Assembly (NCBI GenBank): GCA_043228905.1
Contig: JBHGNT010000007.1
Coordinates: 10,044,001 to 10,108,000 of the forward strand
Reading direction: 5' to 3'
Source: Azolla caroliniana
Lineage: Eukaryota > Polypodiophyta
DNA length: 64,000 nt
A program made the position numbers and the translations under genes. Below, in pieces: positions 1 to 11,454 of this stretch. Each line of letters begins with the position of its first letter. Position 1 is the first letter of the stretch. The notes beneath the pieces are model-generated. The model made no database searches, was not told where the DNA came from, and worked only from the letters and a program-made list of their open reading frames with translations.

Positions 1-15
1 AATCCTGTTAAGGCA

Positions 16-300
16 CTAATTTGTTTCGAAAGAAGCTCTTTTACATTCTTGAATCTCTTCTTCAAGTTTTGCAACCACCTTCTTAAGACGTTCATTCTCA
101 ATGACAACAATTTGGAGCTTAGCATTCTCTTTCATTAATGTCCTAATCTCTTCACCTTGCTTATTTATGGTTTCTTGAAGAGAAATCAAGTGACTCATAA
201 ACATTTTGTCCATTGCATTGGAATCGAGATTTGTTAGTGATCTCAGTTCATTATCAATCATACCCCCAAACTTTGTGGCGGCTTTACGAGTGTTTGCCAT
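16..300 (-). CDS. Small coiled-coil ORF, possibly gag N-terminus
   Basis: A 94-codon frame from an ATG at 300 to a TAG at 16-18. Residues about 40-88 are rich in Glu, Lys and Leu with heptad-like spacing (INKQGEEI, ENAKLQ, ENERLKKVV), so a coiled coil is likely. The chromodomain gypsy element at 45.9 kb also starts its gag with a coiled coil, so a gag start is one reading; a first exon of a host gene is another. The LINE fragment beginning near 320 lies directly upstream of its ATG. I do not recognise the family. Confidence 0.3.
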   Translation of the reverse strand: MANTRKAATKFGGMIDNELRSLTNLDSNAMDKMFMSHLISLQETINKQGEEIRTLMKENAKLQIVVIENERLKKVVAKLEEEIQECKRASFETN

Positions 301-319
301 TGTAGGGAAAAACCCTAGG

Positions 320-1480
320 GTAAGAGAGATAAATAGATAGATTGATAAATAGATAGATTATATTATTGTCTTCGGAGGTCAAAAAGATCTATGAGACCAA
401 AAATATTACATTTCACGTGATACGTGTGAAAGTGAGTAGTGACTCTCAATGTTCAAGAACTCTACCAATGAATGTTGCAATCGAGAGTGCACATTGTGGT
501 TGTGAGAGGAATTCATGCAAAGATTGGCCTCGGTCGAAGAGATGTGGAAAGCATGGTCCAATATGATCAAAGGCAGAGCATTGTATCAAAGAGTGATTCT
601 CAGACTCGTGAACTTGTTTAGGGCAAAGTGTGCATAGTCGACCACTCTCATTACTTGTGCCCCAACGCCTTGTTTCACATCGCAATGCATGTGAGCTAAG
701 TCACATGGAAACAATGGTTCGAATGGCAGATAACGGTATGGGCTCTAACATGTATCGATGTGTATGATTTCCCCGTTCCGCAAAGAATATGGTTTTGTAG
801 TTAGGTGCAACATGTGTAGTATAATGTGTGAAGTGCGAGCCTCCACATTTGTCCCATGTCATGATACATTGGAGTTGCAAAAAGGCCTCATTTATAGAGG
901 AATCTAATGATGCATCATGAAGCAAGTGTCTCACATCCCCTCTACCAAACCATTTTTCTATATCTTGCATCCAACCGGAACACAAAATTTTGCTTTTATG
1001 CGTTTTTTGGATCTTTTTGCTTGCTTCCCACACAATTCTAGGAAATTGATGTGAGGGACTTTTTTGAACCTTAAGCATGTATTCAACAACCCTTTCCATG
1101 GCCATGATCTCAATGGGAAGCGATCCCGTCTCAAGGAGGAGGGTGTAGGGCGTTTGTTTCTTAACTTGTAGAAACTTTGTAAGAAAATGTTTTTGGACAT
1201 TTTCAAACTCTTTCCACATAGATTTAGGGATGCTACTGCCCCATACTTCCACCCCATAGAGAAGAACCGGTGTCACCAAAGTGTCGAAAAGATATTGCTT
1301 GAGGACCCAACACTTAATACCTCCAAGATTGCATGTGTTCTCAAATGCATAGTATGCTCGCTTACCCGCCTCTAAGCGGCGTGTAGCACATTCATTCCAT
1401 CTATGATTTGAAGGAACTTCAAGGCCAAGATATTTGAAGCTTTCCACACATTCAATTGGCTCATTGTTGTACATAATGTT
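320..1480 (-). mobile_element. 5'-truncated LINE fragment with microsatellite tail
   Basis: On the minus strand this runs from a truncation near 1480 to a 3' tail near 360-410 that matches the tail of the large LINE at 45580-45640 (ATTTTTGGTCTCATAG, GACCTCCGAAGAC, AATATAATC), followed by a GATA/TATC microsatellite at about 325-358. The coding part (446-1474) matches the C-terminal part of that LINE, including the cysteine/histidine motif CTLCPKQVHESENH..IQC. The RT catalytic core is missing. Frame breaks near 690 mark it as dead. Truncation at the 5' side is the usual outcome of target-primed reverse transcription. Confidence 0.85.
446..1474 (-). pseudogene. LINE ORF C-terminal fragment
   Basis: Two adjoining frames (1474-701 and 685-446) encode the region after the RT core. 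It starts with PIECVESFKYLGLEV and ends with a Cys-rich motif (CTLCPKQVHES..SLIQC) like the C-terminal zinc-binding domain of many plant LINE ORF2 proteins. The residues match the equivalent part of the LINE at 44.57-45.58 kb with a few changes. This copy lacks endonuclease and RT motifs and cannot be autonomous. Confidence 0.8.
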
Positions 1481-4400
1481 ACAAAGAGGGAGAGAGAGAG
1501 AGAGAAAAAATGATGCCCGGAGTGAACATACACAGAGCTTTGAGAGATAGAGACAGAGAGAGACAGAGAGTGTTCATGATTCCAGAAAATCAAAAATAGT
1601 GTATTACTAAAAAAGCAAGAATAACCAACTACATACAAAGAGAGGGAGAAGGCGCTTATGTAGTCACCATCTCTCTAAGTTCTTTTACTAGTAGCGCCTC
1701 TTGGGAAAGGGGTCATGTCTTAACTTCCTAAGAATATGTGTCATAGAACATTAACTTCTATGACACACTAGTTACTATACAAGGAAGTGGGGTGTTCACA
1801 CTAGTATCCTAGAGTGTCTTCCCACTCACGGGAAGTTGAGTTTGATTCTCAACCGTCCCCAATTTAATCCAACTTGGACAAAGTACCAAAACTCAATGGG
1901 ACTTACCAAGGAGCCCAGTCCCAATCCCAAAGAAGGGGCCACCATTAGTTGTCCCAACCTTGTCAGAATAGGTAGTCCTAACGGCTTGCCGCAACGACCA
2001 TCTTTGGTCTTATAACAAGAGGAGACATAATTCATTCTCGTCATCTGCATATTCACCATTTTGGCTCTAAGGAGCGTAAAGTGCTCTCTCTCCCTCTAGT
2101 TGTTTTGGGTGTTGTGTCAACTTGTCCCAACCCCAAGTATTGGTTTTGTCGTCACTTTGGGACTATTGTAATCTCTTTGATTGTAATCATCATATATAAA
2201 ACATTTTTTTCCCAATGTTGTTTTCCATTAATTTTTATGTGTTTTACGCTCACCCATGAAATAGGGCCATAACACATTTCTTCGCCAAATTTCATCCCTT
2301 TCCCATTCCACTGAATAGTTGTCTAGAATACATCCCTAGGAAATATGATATTGTGCACACACATATTAAATTGAATACTTGTTCTACGTTGTTCGGTTTT
2401 CCTAATTTTGCATAAATGTATTGAAGAACGGATCTTAAATAAACCTCTATACCCTTCACCCCCTAAAGACACAAGAAGTTAGGTATGGATCGGACACCCA
2501 ACAATGTCGTTTGATTGAGGAGTAGACCTTGGTCTTGCATATGGTCATATATGTGTAGGAATTTCAGAGCTTGGATACAATCAACACATCTTATGATCTA
2601 CATTATAAGATGCCAAAACTAACCAAACAAGGATATCAACCATATCGCAAAATTTAAATTGTAGAAAAGAGAAGACACTCTCTTTGGGCAATGCCATTGA
2701 AAATATGTCAAACAACCTTTCGCTTCACAAACAATAGCATTAAATAAATGTTACCTCATGCCATGTAGCTCATTGATGGAATTAGTAGTGACTTGTTAAA
2801 TATCACCTTAATGGCAATGCATTTGTGATGTGTTGTTGAAATATGCATGTTCGAAAACATCCATAAAAATATCAATCACTTCCCCCTACTTTTGCCAATG
2901 AATAACCTCTATTCAAGTTGAAAATGATGTGCAAACATTAACTATCACCTTAATACCACAACATTTATGAATATGCAAATTTAAAAACTTAGAAATATAA
3001 ATGGATTCAAGCACCTTTTGCTAGTAGGTCCAATGTAAAAGAACGTGTCAAGAGTTTGATGCAAGTTTGAATAATGTTTTGCAAATTTCTTGTTTAATGT
3101 CAGTAACATGCACTCATATTGGTCCATCGAGAGAATATGCTATTATGATAGCGGTGGTGGAGTTTGACATTCCAAATGCAAGGCAAATGCGTAACTACCT
3201 TTGACATAAAACCTTTAAGTAGTGCATGTTATTTCTTTACTCTTAATTTAAATCATCATGTTGACTTAGTGAGGTTATTTCTTTACTCTTAATTTAAATC
3301 ATCATGTTGACTTAGTGAGGTTATTGGTAGAGCAAAACAAAATAGAAAATAGAAAATAGCATAATGACTAAGAGAATTTTTGTACAATGACTGTAAACAA
3401 TCTTAGAACGGCCATACGATCATCTAATTGTTTGTGAATTATTTCATTTATATGATACAATTCTCGTGTCAAAGATATGATGACAATATTATAATATCTC
3501 CCTAGAATCCCATAACATAGCCTATTAGATCCAAAAGTGCTATGAGTAATCTCTTTTGCTTCTCCAAATGAAGTAATCACATGGCCATCATGTAATTCTT
3601 AATAAAACGATAGAGAGAGAGAGAGAGAGAGGTAGGGGAAGAGGGAAAATATATATTTTATGTCTACAAGAGTGATAGTGATGTGTGGGATGGGCTCAAG
3701 GATTGAGAGTAGAATTACACACATACATTATTGATACATACATACATATATTTATTGAATATATATATATATACTCCAAATCGAAAACACACAATATATG
3801 GACCAAAGGTGGGGCATTTGCATTTAATATGTGTGGAGTTGAGTACCGATTCATGATATTCAAGATTGTCAGCATTAAACTTTGAATTTGAGACTATTGA
3901 TGCCAATAGAACAGTTTTCATCACCTAGAAGAGCTTGTTTTATGAATCGGTTCATCATGGTATTTAAAATTCTTATTAGGTGGTTGCTTGGTGGGGCCAT
4001 GTGATTTAGGGTAGCCAAGCAAAGTGTCATTTATGAGTTGAAAGAATACAAAATTAAAGTGGTCAAAAGTGCAAAGCATGTTTTTGCCAATTCCGATTGC
4101 ACGTTTGAAATGAAGAGCTACATTCACATTATGGCAAGAACATGACTTTGACTTTTTACATCACTCTTCATCATTTTCAAAATTCAAAATTCGAGCTTTC
4201 AATTCTTTTCACAGTTTGAGCTCCATTAAAAATTATATGAGTTAAAATTTATCATATAATAATCCATTAAACCTCTTTGAAAGTTCTAAAGAAGAGACTT
4301 TGGTAAATATTGATCTTCATCTTCTTCCACTTCATGAAGAGAAGGTGGTATTCCGACTTGTAGACTAAATCTTGTTAGAAAATTAGTTATATGATTTCCT

Positions 4401-4920
4401 AATGAATAACTATAGCCAAAGATTTGTGCTTCCTTGTGATAAGTATTAGTATGTGACTTTACTCTCTCTCTCTCACTTTACTCTCCCTTGCAATAGAATA
4501 TATGTATAGACAATGGAGACAAAAGAAAATAAAAATACCAATTCTTATTATCAAAGAGAAGCACCATATAAGAGTGGAGAGATTAAGATTTTGCTTAACT
4601 TAATTTTCTCATTAACCTAATCACTCTTATCTCTAATACAAGATTAGGGGGATAGAGTGAAAACCCTAAATAAACTAAAAGAAAGGACAAAACCCAAGAT
4701 TGGAGAAAAGGCTTTTGTCAGATTTTATAAAGGTGGTGGCTTCCTTTCAAGGTAGGTTGTGCATTGGCTATGATTCTTCCTATTAGGAATTACTCTGTCC
4801 CCATTTTCCTATCGTTTGTTGAGCTCGGTGTCACTTTTTGGTGCCTTGGTCTCCAAAACAAGTGTTTGAGGTGCCGGATGCTTAACAAGTCCCTTAACAT
4901 TATCCAAGTTTGGTGGATAT
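1481..4920. other. AT-rich stretch without recognisable genes
   Basis: No frame here has a recognisable domain, and all are short. It contains small AG microsatellites (about 1490-1506 and 3612-3632), an AT run (about 3757-3772) and a 46-bp tandem duplication at 3229-3320. The part at 1550-2080 resembles LTR or leader sequence in style (AG runs, short frames), but I cannot assign it. No tRNA or rRNA gene is seen. Confidence 0.6.
3229..3320. repeat. 46-bp perfect tandem duplication
   Basis: The unit starting TTATTTCTTTACTC and ending GACTTAGTGAGG occurs twice head to tail (3229-3274, 3275-3320) with no difference I can see. It suggests a recent local duplication, or possibly an assembly duplicate. 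Confidence 0.9.
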
Positions 4921-5554
4921 TGTGGAGAAAATCGTTCGGTCAAATCAGAATATACGAACTACACACTGAAATACGAATCACACAAGTATGCAAGAAAAGA
5001 CAATATAGGCGATGGTGCACAGAGGTTTATGTGGAAACCCCTAAAACGGGGAAAAAAACCACGGGAACAGATCTTCACTATAAACAATGGATATACAACA
5101 CAGAGAGAGGATTACAACACTCTCATGAGTGGATCAGCCACGCAGGGCTCTTCGCGTCTGCTGATACTCACACAACTATGGCGCGGCTCACGCTTCTCTC
5201 TCGCACACTCTGCACACACGCAATTCTGCACATTCTGTTCTCTATTACTATTGTCTTAAAGTTTGCCCTAGTTGCATATATACTTACACAACTTTCTGGC
5301 TATTTACATATCTAGCCCCCATGGGACGCACATTCAGACTATTTACAAATATAGTCTCCCGAGTTGGCTATATACACGATTCCGAGTTGGCTACAAGTCC
5401 CTCATCAACTTGGCTCCTAACATCATCATTATTATTATCAGCATAATAATAATAGTCAAATTCTCAAATAGTCGACTCACTGTTTTCGACTCTTTGACTG
5501 TCGGCTTTCCAAACAGTCGGATCTTCCTCCCACTGGAGGGACATATTCCCAACA
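4921..5554 (-). repeat. LTR of copia A (3' LTR in element orientation)
   Basis: It matches 10823-11448 over its length with many small differences. On the plus strand it starts TGTGGAGAAAATCG and ends ATTCCCAACA. The adjacent plus-strand AACTCCCCCTTCACTCC is the polypurine tract read in reverse. Confidence 0.85.
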
Positions 5555-7278
5555 AACTCCCCCTTCACTCCTGTGGGAGGAAATTTGTCAGTCCTGTATT
5601 CTGTCGGCAGACTCTGAGTCTGTCCATAGGTAGGTTCTTTGTCAGCATGTCAGATCCATTGTCGTTAGTATGGATCTTTACCAGAGCTAACACTCCTTCT
5701 TCGACTCTCTCCCGCAACCAGTGATACCTTCTTTGTATGTGCTTGGTTCGGGAGTGGTATGCCACATTCTTGGCTAGGTGTATGGCGCTTTGGCTATCAC
5801 AATGAAGCAAGAAATTCTTTTGCTTCATGCCTAGTTCGGTGAGAAAATTTCTCATCCAAATAAGCTCTTTACCGGCCTCTACCGCTGCCATATACTCTGC
5901 CTTTGTAGTCGACAGGGCTACAGACTTCTACAGTCGTGATTGCCACGACACTGCTCCCCCTGCATAGGTCATCACATACCCTAACGTGGATCGGCTCGAG
6001 TCGACATCTCCTAACATGTCGGAATCGGTAAAACCTTCCAGCACAGGTTTTCCGACACCATACCTTAGGCACACGTCCGAGGTGCCCCTCAAGTACATGA
6101 GTATCCACTTAACCGCTGCCTAGTGTTCTCTCCCTGGATTACTCATATATCGGCTTACTGCTCCTACAACAAAAGCTATGTCTGGTCTCGTACAGACCAT
6201 AGCATACATTAGACTGCTGATGGCCGAGGCATATGGTACCTTCCTCATCTCACCCTTTTCCTTCTGCCCTTTCGGACACTGCTTTGCATTTAGTCTGCAG
6301 TTTGTCAGCAACACGGAGCCGACCGGGTTTGCATTTGACATGTTGAATCTCTCTAGAATCTTCGTCACATACTTCTGTTGTGACACCCATAGCACCTTCC
6401 GAGATCTGTCTCAGGTTATGTGCATTCCTAGGATTTGCTTTGCCGGTCCAAGGTCTTTCATGGCAAATGATTTGCCGACAGCTTTCTTCAAGCTTCCAAT
6501 CTTCCTTGAATCTTGGCCGACTATCAACATGTCATCAACATATAACAAGAGAATCAAGAAGTCTGCTTTGTCGTACCTTTTGACGAACACACATTGATCG
6601 GCCTGTGTTTTCTGGAACCGGTGTTCCATCATGAAGGACTCGAACTTCTTGTACCATTAGCGTGGAGCTTGTTTCAGTCCGTACAAGCTTTTCCTCAGTC
6701 GACACACCGGATTCTCTTTCCCTTTCTCCTCAAAGCCTTCGGGTTGCTGCATGTAAATTTCTTCTTGTAGCTCCCAGTGCAAAACTACGGTTTTGACATC
6801 CAACTGTTCAATCTCTAGGTCCATGTTGGCCGCTATGCTCAGAATAGTTCGGATGGATTTCATCTTCACGACTGGTGTGAATATTTCGTCAAAGTCGAAG
6901 CCCTTCCTTTGTTGGAAACCATTCACAACTATGCAGGCTTTATACCTTGGCTCGCTGTCAACTTCTCCAATCTTCACCTTGTAGACCAATTTGTTCCTGA
7001 GTGCTCTCTTACCTTTCGCATCTCTACTAGGTCATAGGTGTAATTTGCGTGCAAGAATTCCATCTCCTCTTGCATCGCATTCAACCATTTTTCTTTGCTC
7101 TCGTTGTCGTGAAGTACGAAAGCTTCACATTAAAAGTCTACAATAAGATAAATACTTAACTAAAATAACATTTGATAATGTTTTATATATAAAGATAATA
7201 TTAACAACACATATGATAATATTATATATATGTAAAGAAAAATTATATATATATATATAGATAAGTATATTATATTAC

Positions 7279-7512
7279 ACGAACAAGAAAGGACTTGAAC
7301 CAATAACCCCACCCTATGACTCTCAAATCTTACCATTTACTCTATACTAGTAATATACATAAAATAAAGCATACTTTATATATACTTTATATTACATAAA
7401 GGATTTGCTTCATGATATAAAAATGAAGTTGTATGTTGTATTCAATAATATTTTGAGACTCAAACCCACAACCTCATACACCAAAGTCAACACACCTACC
7501 ATTAGGCTAGGC
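7279..7512 (-). repeat. Two tRNA-like (pol III box) modules
   Basis: On the minus strand, 7512-7440 reads GGGCCTAGCCTAATGGTAGG…GTGGGTTTGAGTCTC, with an A-box-like and a B-box-like block at tRNA spacing. 7345-7285 reads AAATGGTAAGATTTG…TTATTGGTTCAAGTCC. Neither has a full cloverleaf that I can fold by eye, so they look like tRNA-derived (SINE-like) sequence, not tRNA genes. Confidence 0.45.
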
Positions 7513-7593
7513 CCTTTCTCTTTAAGATTATATTTTCATGTTTATTGTTACTACATATATTGCTTCATACATAAAAGCTCAAAATGAGTGAGA

Positions 7594-7705
7594 TGTTTAT
7601 CATGCATCACATGTAATGCATGAACGCCAAATGGTGATCATGCATCACATGCATTTCATGCACTGCATGCATGACTTGTACCCTCCAATGCATCATATGC
7701 ATGGG
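7594..7705. repeat. Cluster of ATGCAT palindromes
   Basis: ATGCAT or CATGCA occurs about eight times in about 110 bases. CATGCA is the core of the plant RY motif bound by B3-type factors. The cluster sits just upstream of a TATA-like ATTTAAAT near 7712, so it could be a promoter part of the inserted element; a simple low-complexity expansion is the alternative. Confidence 0.5.
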
Positions 7706-10700
7706 GGCACCTATTTAAATGGTGAAAGAGAAGATCAAAGGGAGATATGTATGAGACATCAATCAAATATATATTACATAAGAGATACCATAAAATAGAG
7801 AAAGAAAGGAAGAAGTTCAAGATAAAGGTGGAGCTCTAGCTTGGCGGTCGTGGTGGTCAACTCTCAACAAGAGGGAGGCGGTTCGAGGCTTATCTTCATC
7901 AAAGTATTGAAGTGAAGATTGTAGTGGTCTACGATCAAGAAAGAGAAGAGTGATTACCTTGCAAGAAAAAGTTCGGAGGTTCAACGACATGCACAATCAT
8001 TTTGTAACTCTTTCATGAAAATGATTATAAATTTCATACACTTTCTCATATATTATTTTATATCTTATCTTATCTTATCTTAAATTCCTTAAAAATCCTA
8101 TTTTTTCATATCTTATTGATCTCTATTCACTCCATCTCTACTCTTTCGTCTCTTCCGTCCATAATCCCAGTGATTCCTTCCTCACTTTCACGTTATCCTT
8201 TGTGTGCGCAATGCTACGCTTCTAGGCGAGCCACGTCACGACATCGTCAGCAATGGCTTCTTTATAGCACTCCGACTCACCATCATCAATCAAGAGGATG
8301 TATTGACTAGCATATGTAGTCGGTGCTTTCCTTTCTCTGAGTGGGTTTCTTCTTCCACTCATTGTTGGCTCTCTTTCGGATGTCTCTGCCAACTCTTCTC
8401 TTGACTCGGGATTCTGCTCATCAATTGGCATCTCCAAGTTGGAAATTTCCAACTCATATTCCTCAATTGATTTCAGCAGATCTCTGCTGACTCTGATCCA
8501 TAGTCTATCAATCTTTCTGAGTCGACCGACTCAGATTTGGCTCTGTCGGCTAGTTGTCTCCTTACAACTGCCGGTGACGACACATTTGGCCTTAAGTCGA
8601 TGGTAGTCGAGGTTGACTGGGGAGTCGGTTCAAACTTCTGTTGCTTCCAATCTTCAATTGTCTTCTCTTCAAGAAAGACAACATCCCGACTTCTCACTAC
8701 CTTCTTGTTGACTAAGTCCCATAACCTATAGCCGAATTCATCTTTCGAGTATCCCGTGAGTATGCATGCTTTCGACTTGCTGTCGAGCTTTGACCTCTGA
8801 TCCTTTGGTACATGCATATATGCCAAACATCCAAACACCCTCAGGTGTTGGTGTTGGTAGGAGACATCCTTCCCTGTCCACACCCTCTGTGGGACATCCC
8901 CCTTTAATGGCACCAAGGGAGACTTGTTGATCAGGTAAACAGTTGTGTACATCGCCTTAGCCCAATAGGATTTCGACAGTTTCGCATGGGAGAGCATGCT
9001 CCTTACTCTCTCCATGATTGTTTGATTCATCCTCTTTGCAAGCCCGTTTAATTCTAGAGTCTTTGGCATTGTGTATTCGATTCGAATACCTTGGCACTTG
9101 CAGTATTCCTCAAACTGCCCTTTGTACTCGCCACCGTTGTTGGTTCGGACAACCTTCAGTTTCCAACCTGACTCTCTTCCAGCTCTTGCTTGGACCTCCT
9201 TGAAAAATGACAGTACTTGATCCTTCACCTTCAGTACGAAGGCCCATGTCTTCCGACTATGGTCGTCAATGAATGTCACGAAGTACTGTCCACCTCGATG
9301 CGATGGAGCATCCACATAGCACACATCCGTGTGTACTAGTTCCAGTGTAGCTTCTCTTCTTCTCGATGGTCTTGAGTGGAATGCCGCCCTATTTTGCTTT
9401 CCGGCTAAGTAGTTGACACACTTCTCTAGGTGCACTCCCTTGACTTCTGGTAGAAGTTTCTGGTCAGGTAACAGGTGCATTCCCTTCTTACTCATGTGGC
9501 CTAGCCTCTTATGCCATATCTCACCTACCGAGTTGGTTGCCACATTTACTTCCGATTTGCACAGTCGGGCATGCATCATGTACAATGTGCCTTCTTTCTA
9601 TGCTCGGGCCACTATAAGATTTCCTGGGCAGAACTTCCACTTGCCATTCCGAAAGCTACCATTGTAGCCTTCGTCATCTAACCTTCTAGTCGATATCAGG
9701 TTCAATCTGATATCAAGGACGTGTCGAACATCCTTCAGTGTCAGTCGACACCCTGTCGACGTCGTTAAGCAAACATCTCCGACTCCGGTTACCCTGCACT
9801 CTCCATTGTCACCCATCTTTACATAGCCATGATCCCTAGCCATGTAAGTCGAGATATACTCTCTTGACGAAGTTATGTGGAACAATGCCCCATAATCAAT
9901 CAACCATGTGCAATCTTCACTTGCAAGATTTGCATTCGTCTGTTCACAAATGAACAAGAGTTCTTCATTGCTTGTAACAATGGCCGAAGTGTTCTTCTCA
10001 TCAAGAATTTTCCTAGGTTTGACATTATTTCCGACACTCTTATCTTTCTTTAAGTGTTGACACTCCTTCTGGAAGTGTCTAGGAGTTCCACAATAAAAGC
10101 ACATGGGCTTACCTCTGGACTTCGATCTGGCTTGGAACTTTTCTCTCCTTCGTGGACTTCTTTGCCGGTTCCTTCCTCTATCTGCCTGTTGAGTCCCATT
10201 CATCTCCGATTGGGACAGAACTCCTTTGTCCTTTTTCCTTGCCTCCTCATTTAGGATGCTTGTCTTCACCGTCTCTAAAGAAAAGTTCTCTTCTTGACAG
10301 GGGGTGATGAGAGTAACCACCTCCCAGTTGTCTGGCAGTGTGCACATCAGCAGGATGGCCTACATTGCATCATCCAAGGGAAACATGGTCGCAGCAAGTT
10401 GATTTGCATACCCCATGAACGTGCTGATGTGTTTGATGATGCTCTCACTGTCTTTGTATTTCAGCCGTACGATTTTTCTCATCAACGAGGTTTTATTGAG
10501 CGTGTTCTTCCTCTCATATAGACACGACAGCTTCTGCCACATCTCGTGAGCATTTGTGTCGTTCGCCACATGCTGAAGGACACTTACATCGACGCATTGT
10601 CGGATAGTGGCCACCGCCTTTCTATTCAGAAGCTTCCAGTCCGACTTTAATACCCCCCTGGGTATTTCTGCTCTGTCGACTAGCTCGTACAGATCTTTAA

Positions 10701-10822
10701 CTATGAGAAGGTCTTCCATCTTGATCTTCCAGTCAACATAGTTTTGTGAGTTGAGAACTATCATACCTGGGAAACCGCTCACACCTCCTTCCATGCTTGC
10801 ACCTCAAGCTCTGATACCAGTT

Positions 10823-11448
10823 TGATGAGAAATCGTTCGGTCAAATCACAATAAACGAACTATGCTGAAATACGAATCACAGATATGCCAGAAAAAGAGA
10901 GAGAAGATAAACAATAGTGCACAGAGATTTATGTGGAAACCCTAAAACGGGTGAAAACCACGGAGAACAGAACTTCACTATATAGTGGATATACAATAGA
11001 GGGTATGTTACAACACTCTTTCCAGTGTATCAACCACGTGGGGCTCTTGGCGTCTGTTGTTACACACACATCTATGGCGCCACACTCTCCCTCTTTCGCT
11101 CTCTGCTCACACCTCACGCTCACTCTCAAGCGCTAACTCTGTATGTCTCTTCAGTTCTCACAATCTCATGTTTTGCCCTAAGTGTGTTTATACTTATACA
11201 CTGTATGGGCAATTTACAAATGTAGCCTCTGCTACGTATCATTATTATTATTGCTATAATAATAATAGTCGAACTATCAAACAATCGACTCACTATTTTC
11301 AACTCTTCAACTGTCAGCTTTCCGAACAATTGGATCTTCCCCTTTCGGCACTCCTTGGTCCGATCAGTCAGCTCCTCGTAGTCATCGACTGTCAGCAACT
11401 TCTGTACAGTCGGTTCCTCCTCCCACGGGAGGGATATATTCCCAACAT
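10823..11448 (-). repeat. LTR of copia A (5' LTR in element orientation)
   Basis: Starts TGATGAGAAATCG and ends TATTCCCAACA on the plus strand. It is separated by 3 bases from the reverse-complemented tRNA-Met primer-binding site at 10808-10819. Divergence from the other LTR is clearly larger than between the LTRs of the 17.5 kb element, so this insertion is older. Confidence 0.88.
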
Positions 11449-11454
11449 GATCCA

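Larger units (their letters stand above)
7127..8255. mobile_element. 1.13 kb insertion in copia A, LTR-like
   Basis: It is flanked by a 5-bp repeat GCTTC (7122-7126 and 8256-8260). Removing it with one repeat restores the copia frame across the site (…CYKEA | FVLHD…), so the boundaries are well supported. Inside are two tRNA-like modules on the minus strand, a cluster of ATGCAT palindromes (7594-7705), a TATA-like CTATTTAAATGG near 7712 and TTATC repeats near 8060-8085. A 5-bp duplication plus promoter-like content suggests a solo LTR, but the ends are not TG…CA, so the class is uncertain. Confidence 0.65.
5565..10794 (-). pseudogene. Copia A gag-pol, multiply broken
   Basis: Pieces in order on the minus strand: gag from MEGGVSGFPGM at 10794, a zinc knuckle CFYCGTPRHFQKEC near 10100, a protease motif changed to DYGA near 9890 (family form DSGA), integrase (about 9330-8990), RT (about 6990-6530, with LLYVDDML) and RNase H (about 5900-5600, DSQSAIH). 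Stops occur near 10360, 9598 and 6656, there are frameshifts near 7000, and an insertion lies at 7127-8255. The loss of the protease Ser-Gly context and the stops make it non-functional. The closest relative in the window is the intact frame at 18153-22226. Confidence 0.9.
4921..11448 (-). mobile_element. Ty1/copia element A, decayed, with LTRs
   Basis: LTRs at 4921-5554 and 10823-11448 flank an internal region read on the minus strand. The primer-binding site lies at 10808-10819 (reverse complement of TGGTATCAGAGC, for initiator tRNA-Met) and a polypurine tract at 5555-5571. The gag-pol order is that of copia, with integrase before RT. An insertion occupies 7127-8255. The flanks do not match as a target duplication (GATAT on the left, TGATC on the right). 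The right flank is gag of another copia family and the left flank is unrelated, so this copy may be recombinant. It is the same lineage as the elements at 17.5 and 31.1 kb. Confidence 0.9.

Noticed and set aside
308-320. Telomere repeat (AACCCTAGGG)
   Set aside because: A single short match, more like the telo-box common in plant 5' leaders or chance.
1826-2059. 77-codon minus-strand frame as a gene
   Set aside because: No domain, no supporting neighbours and no repeat elsewhere in the window; not reported as coding.
4764-5315. 183-codon plus-strand frame
   Set aside because: It crosses the boundary of a copia LTR and has no recognisable domain. The LTR structure explains the sequence.
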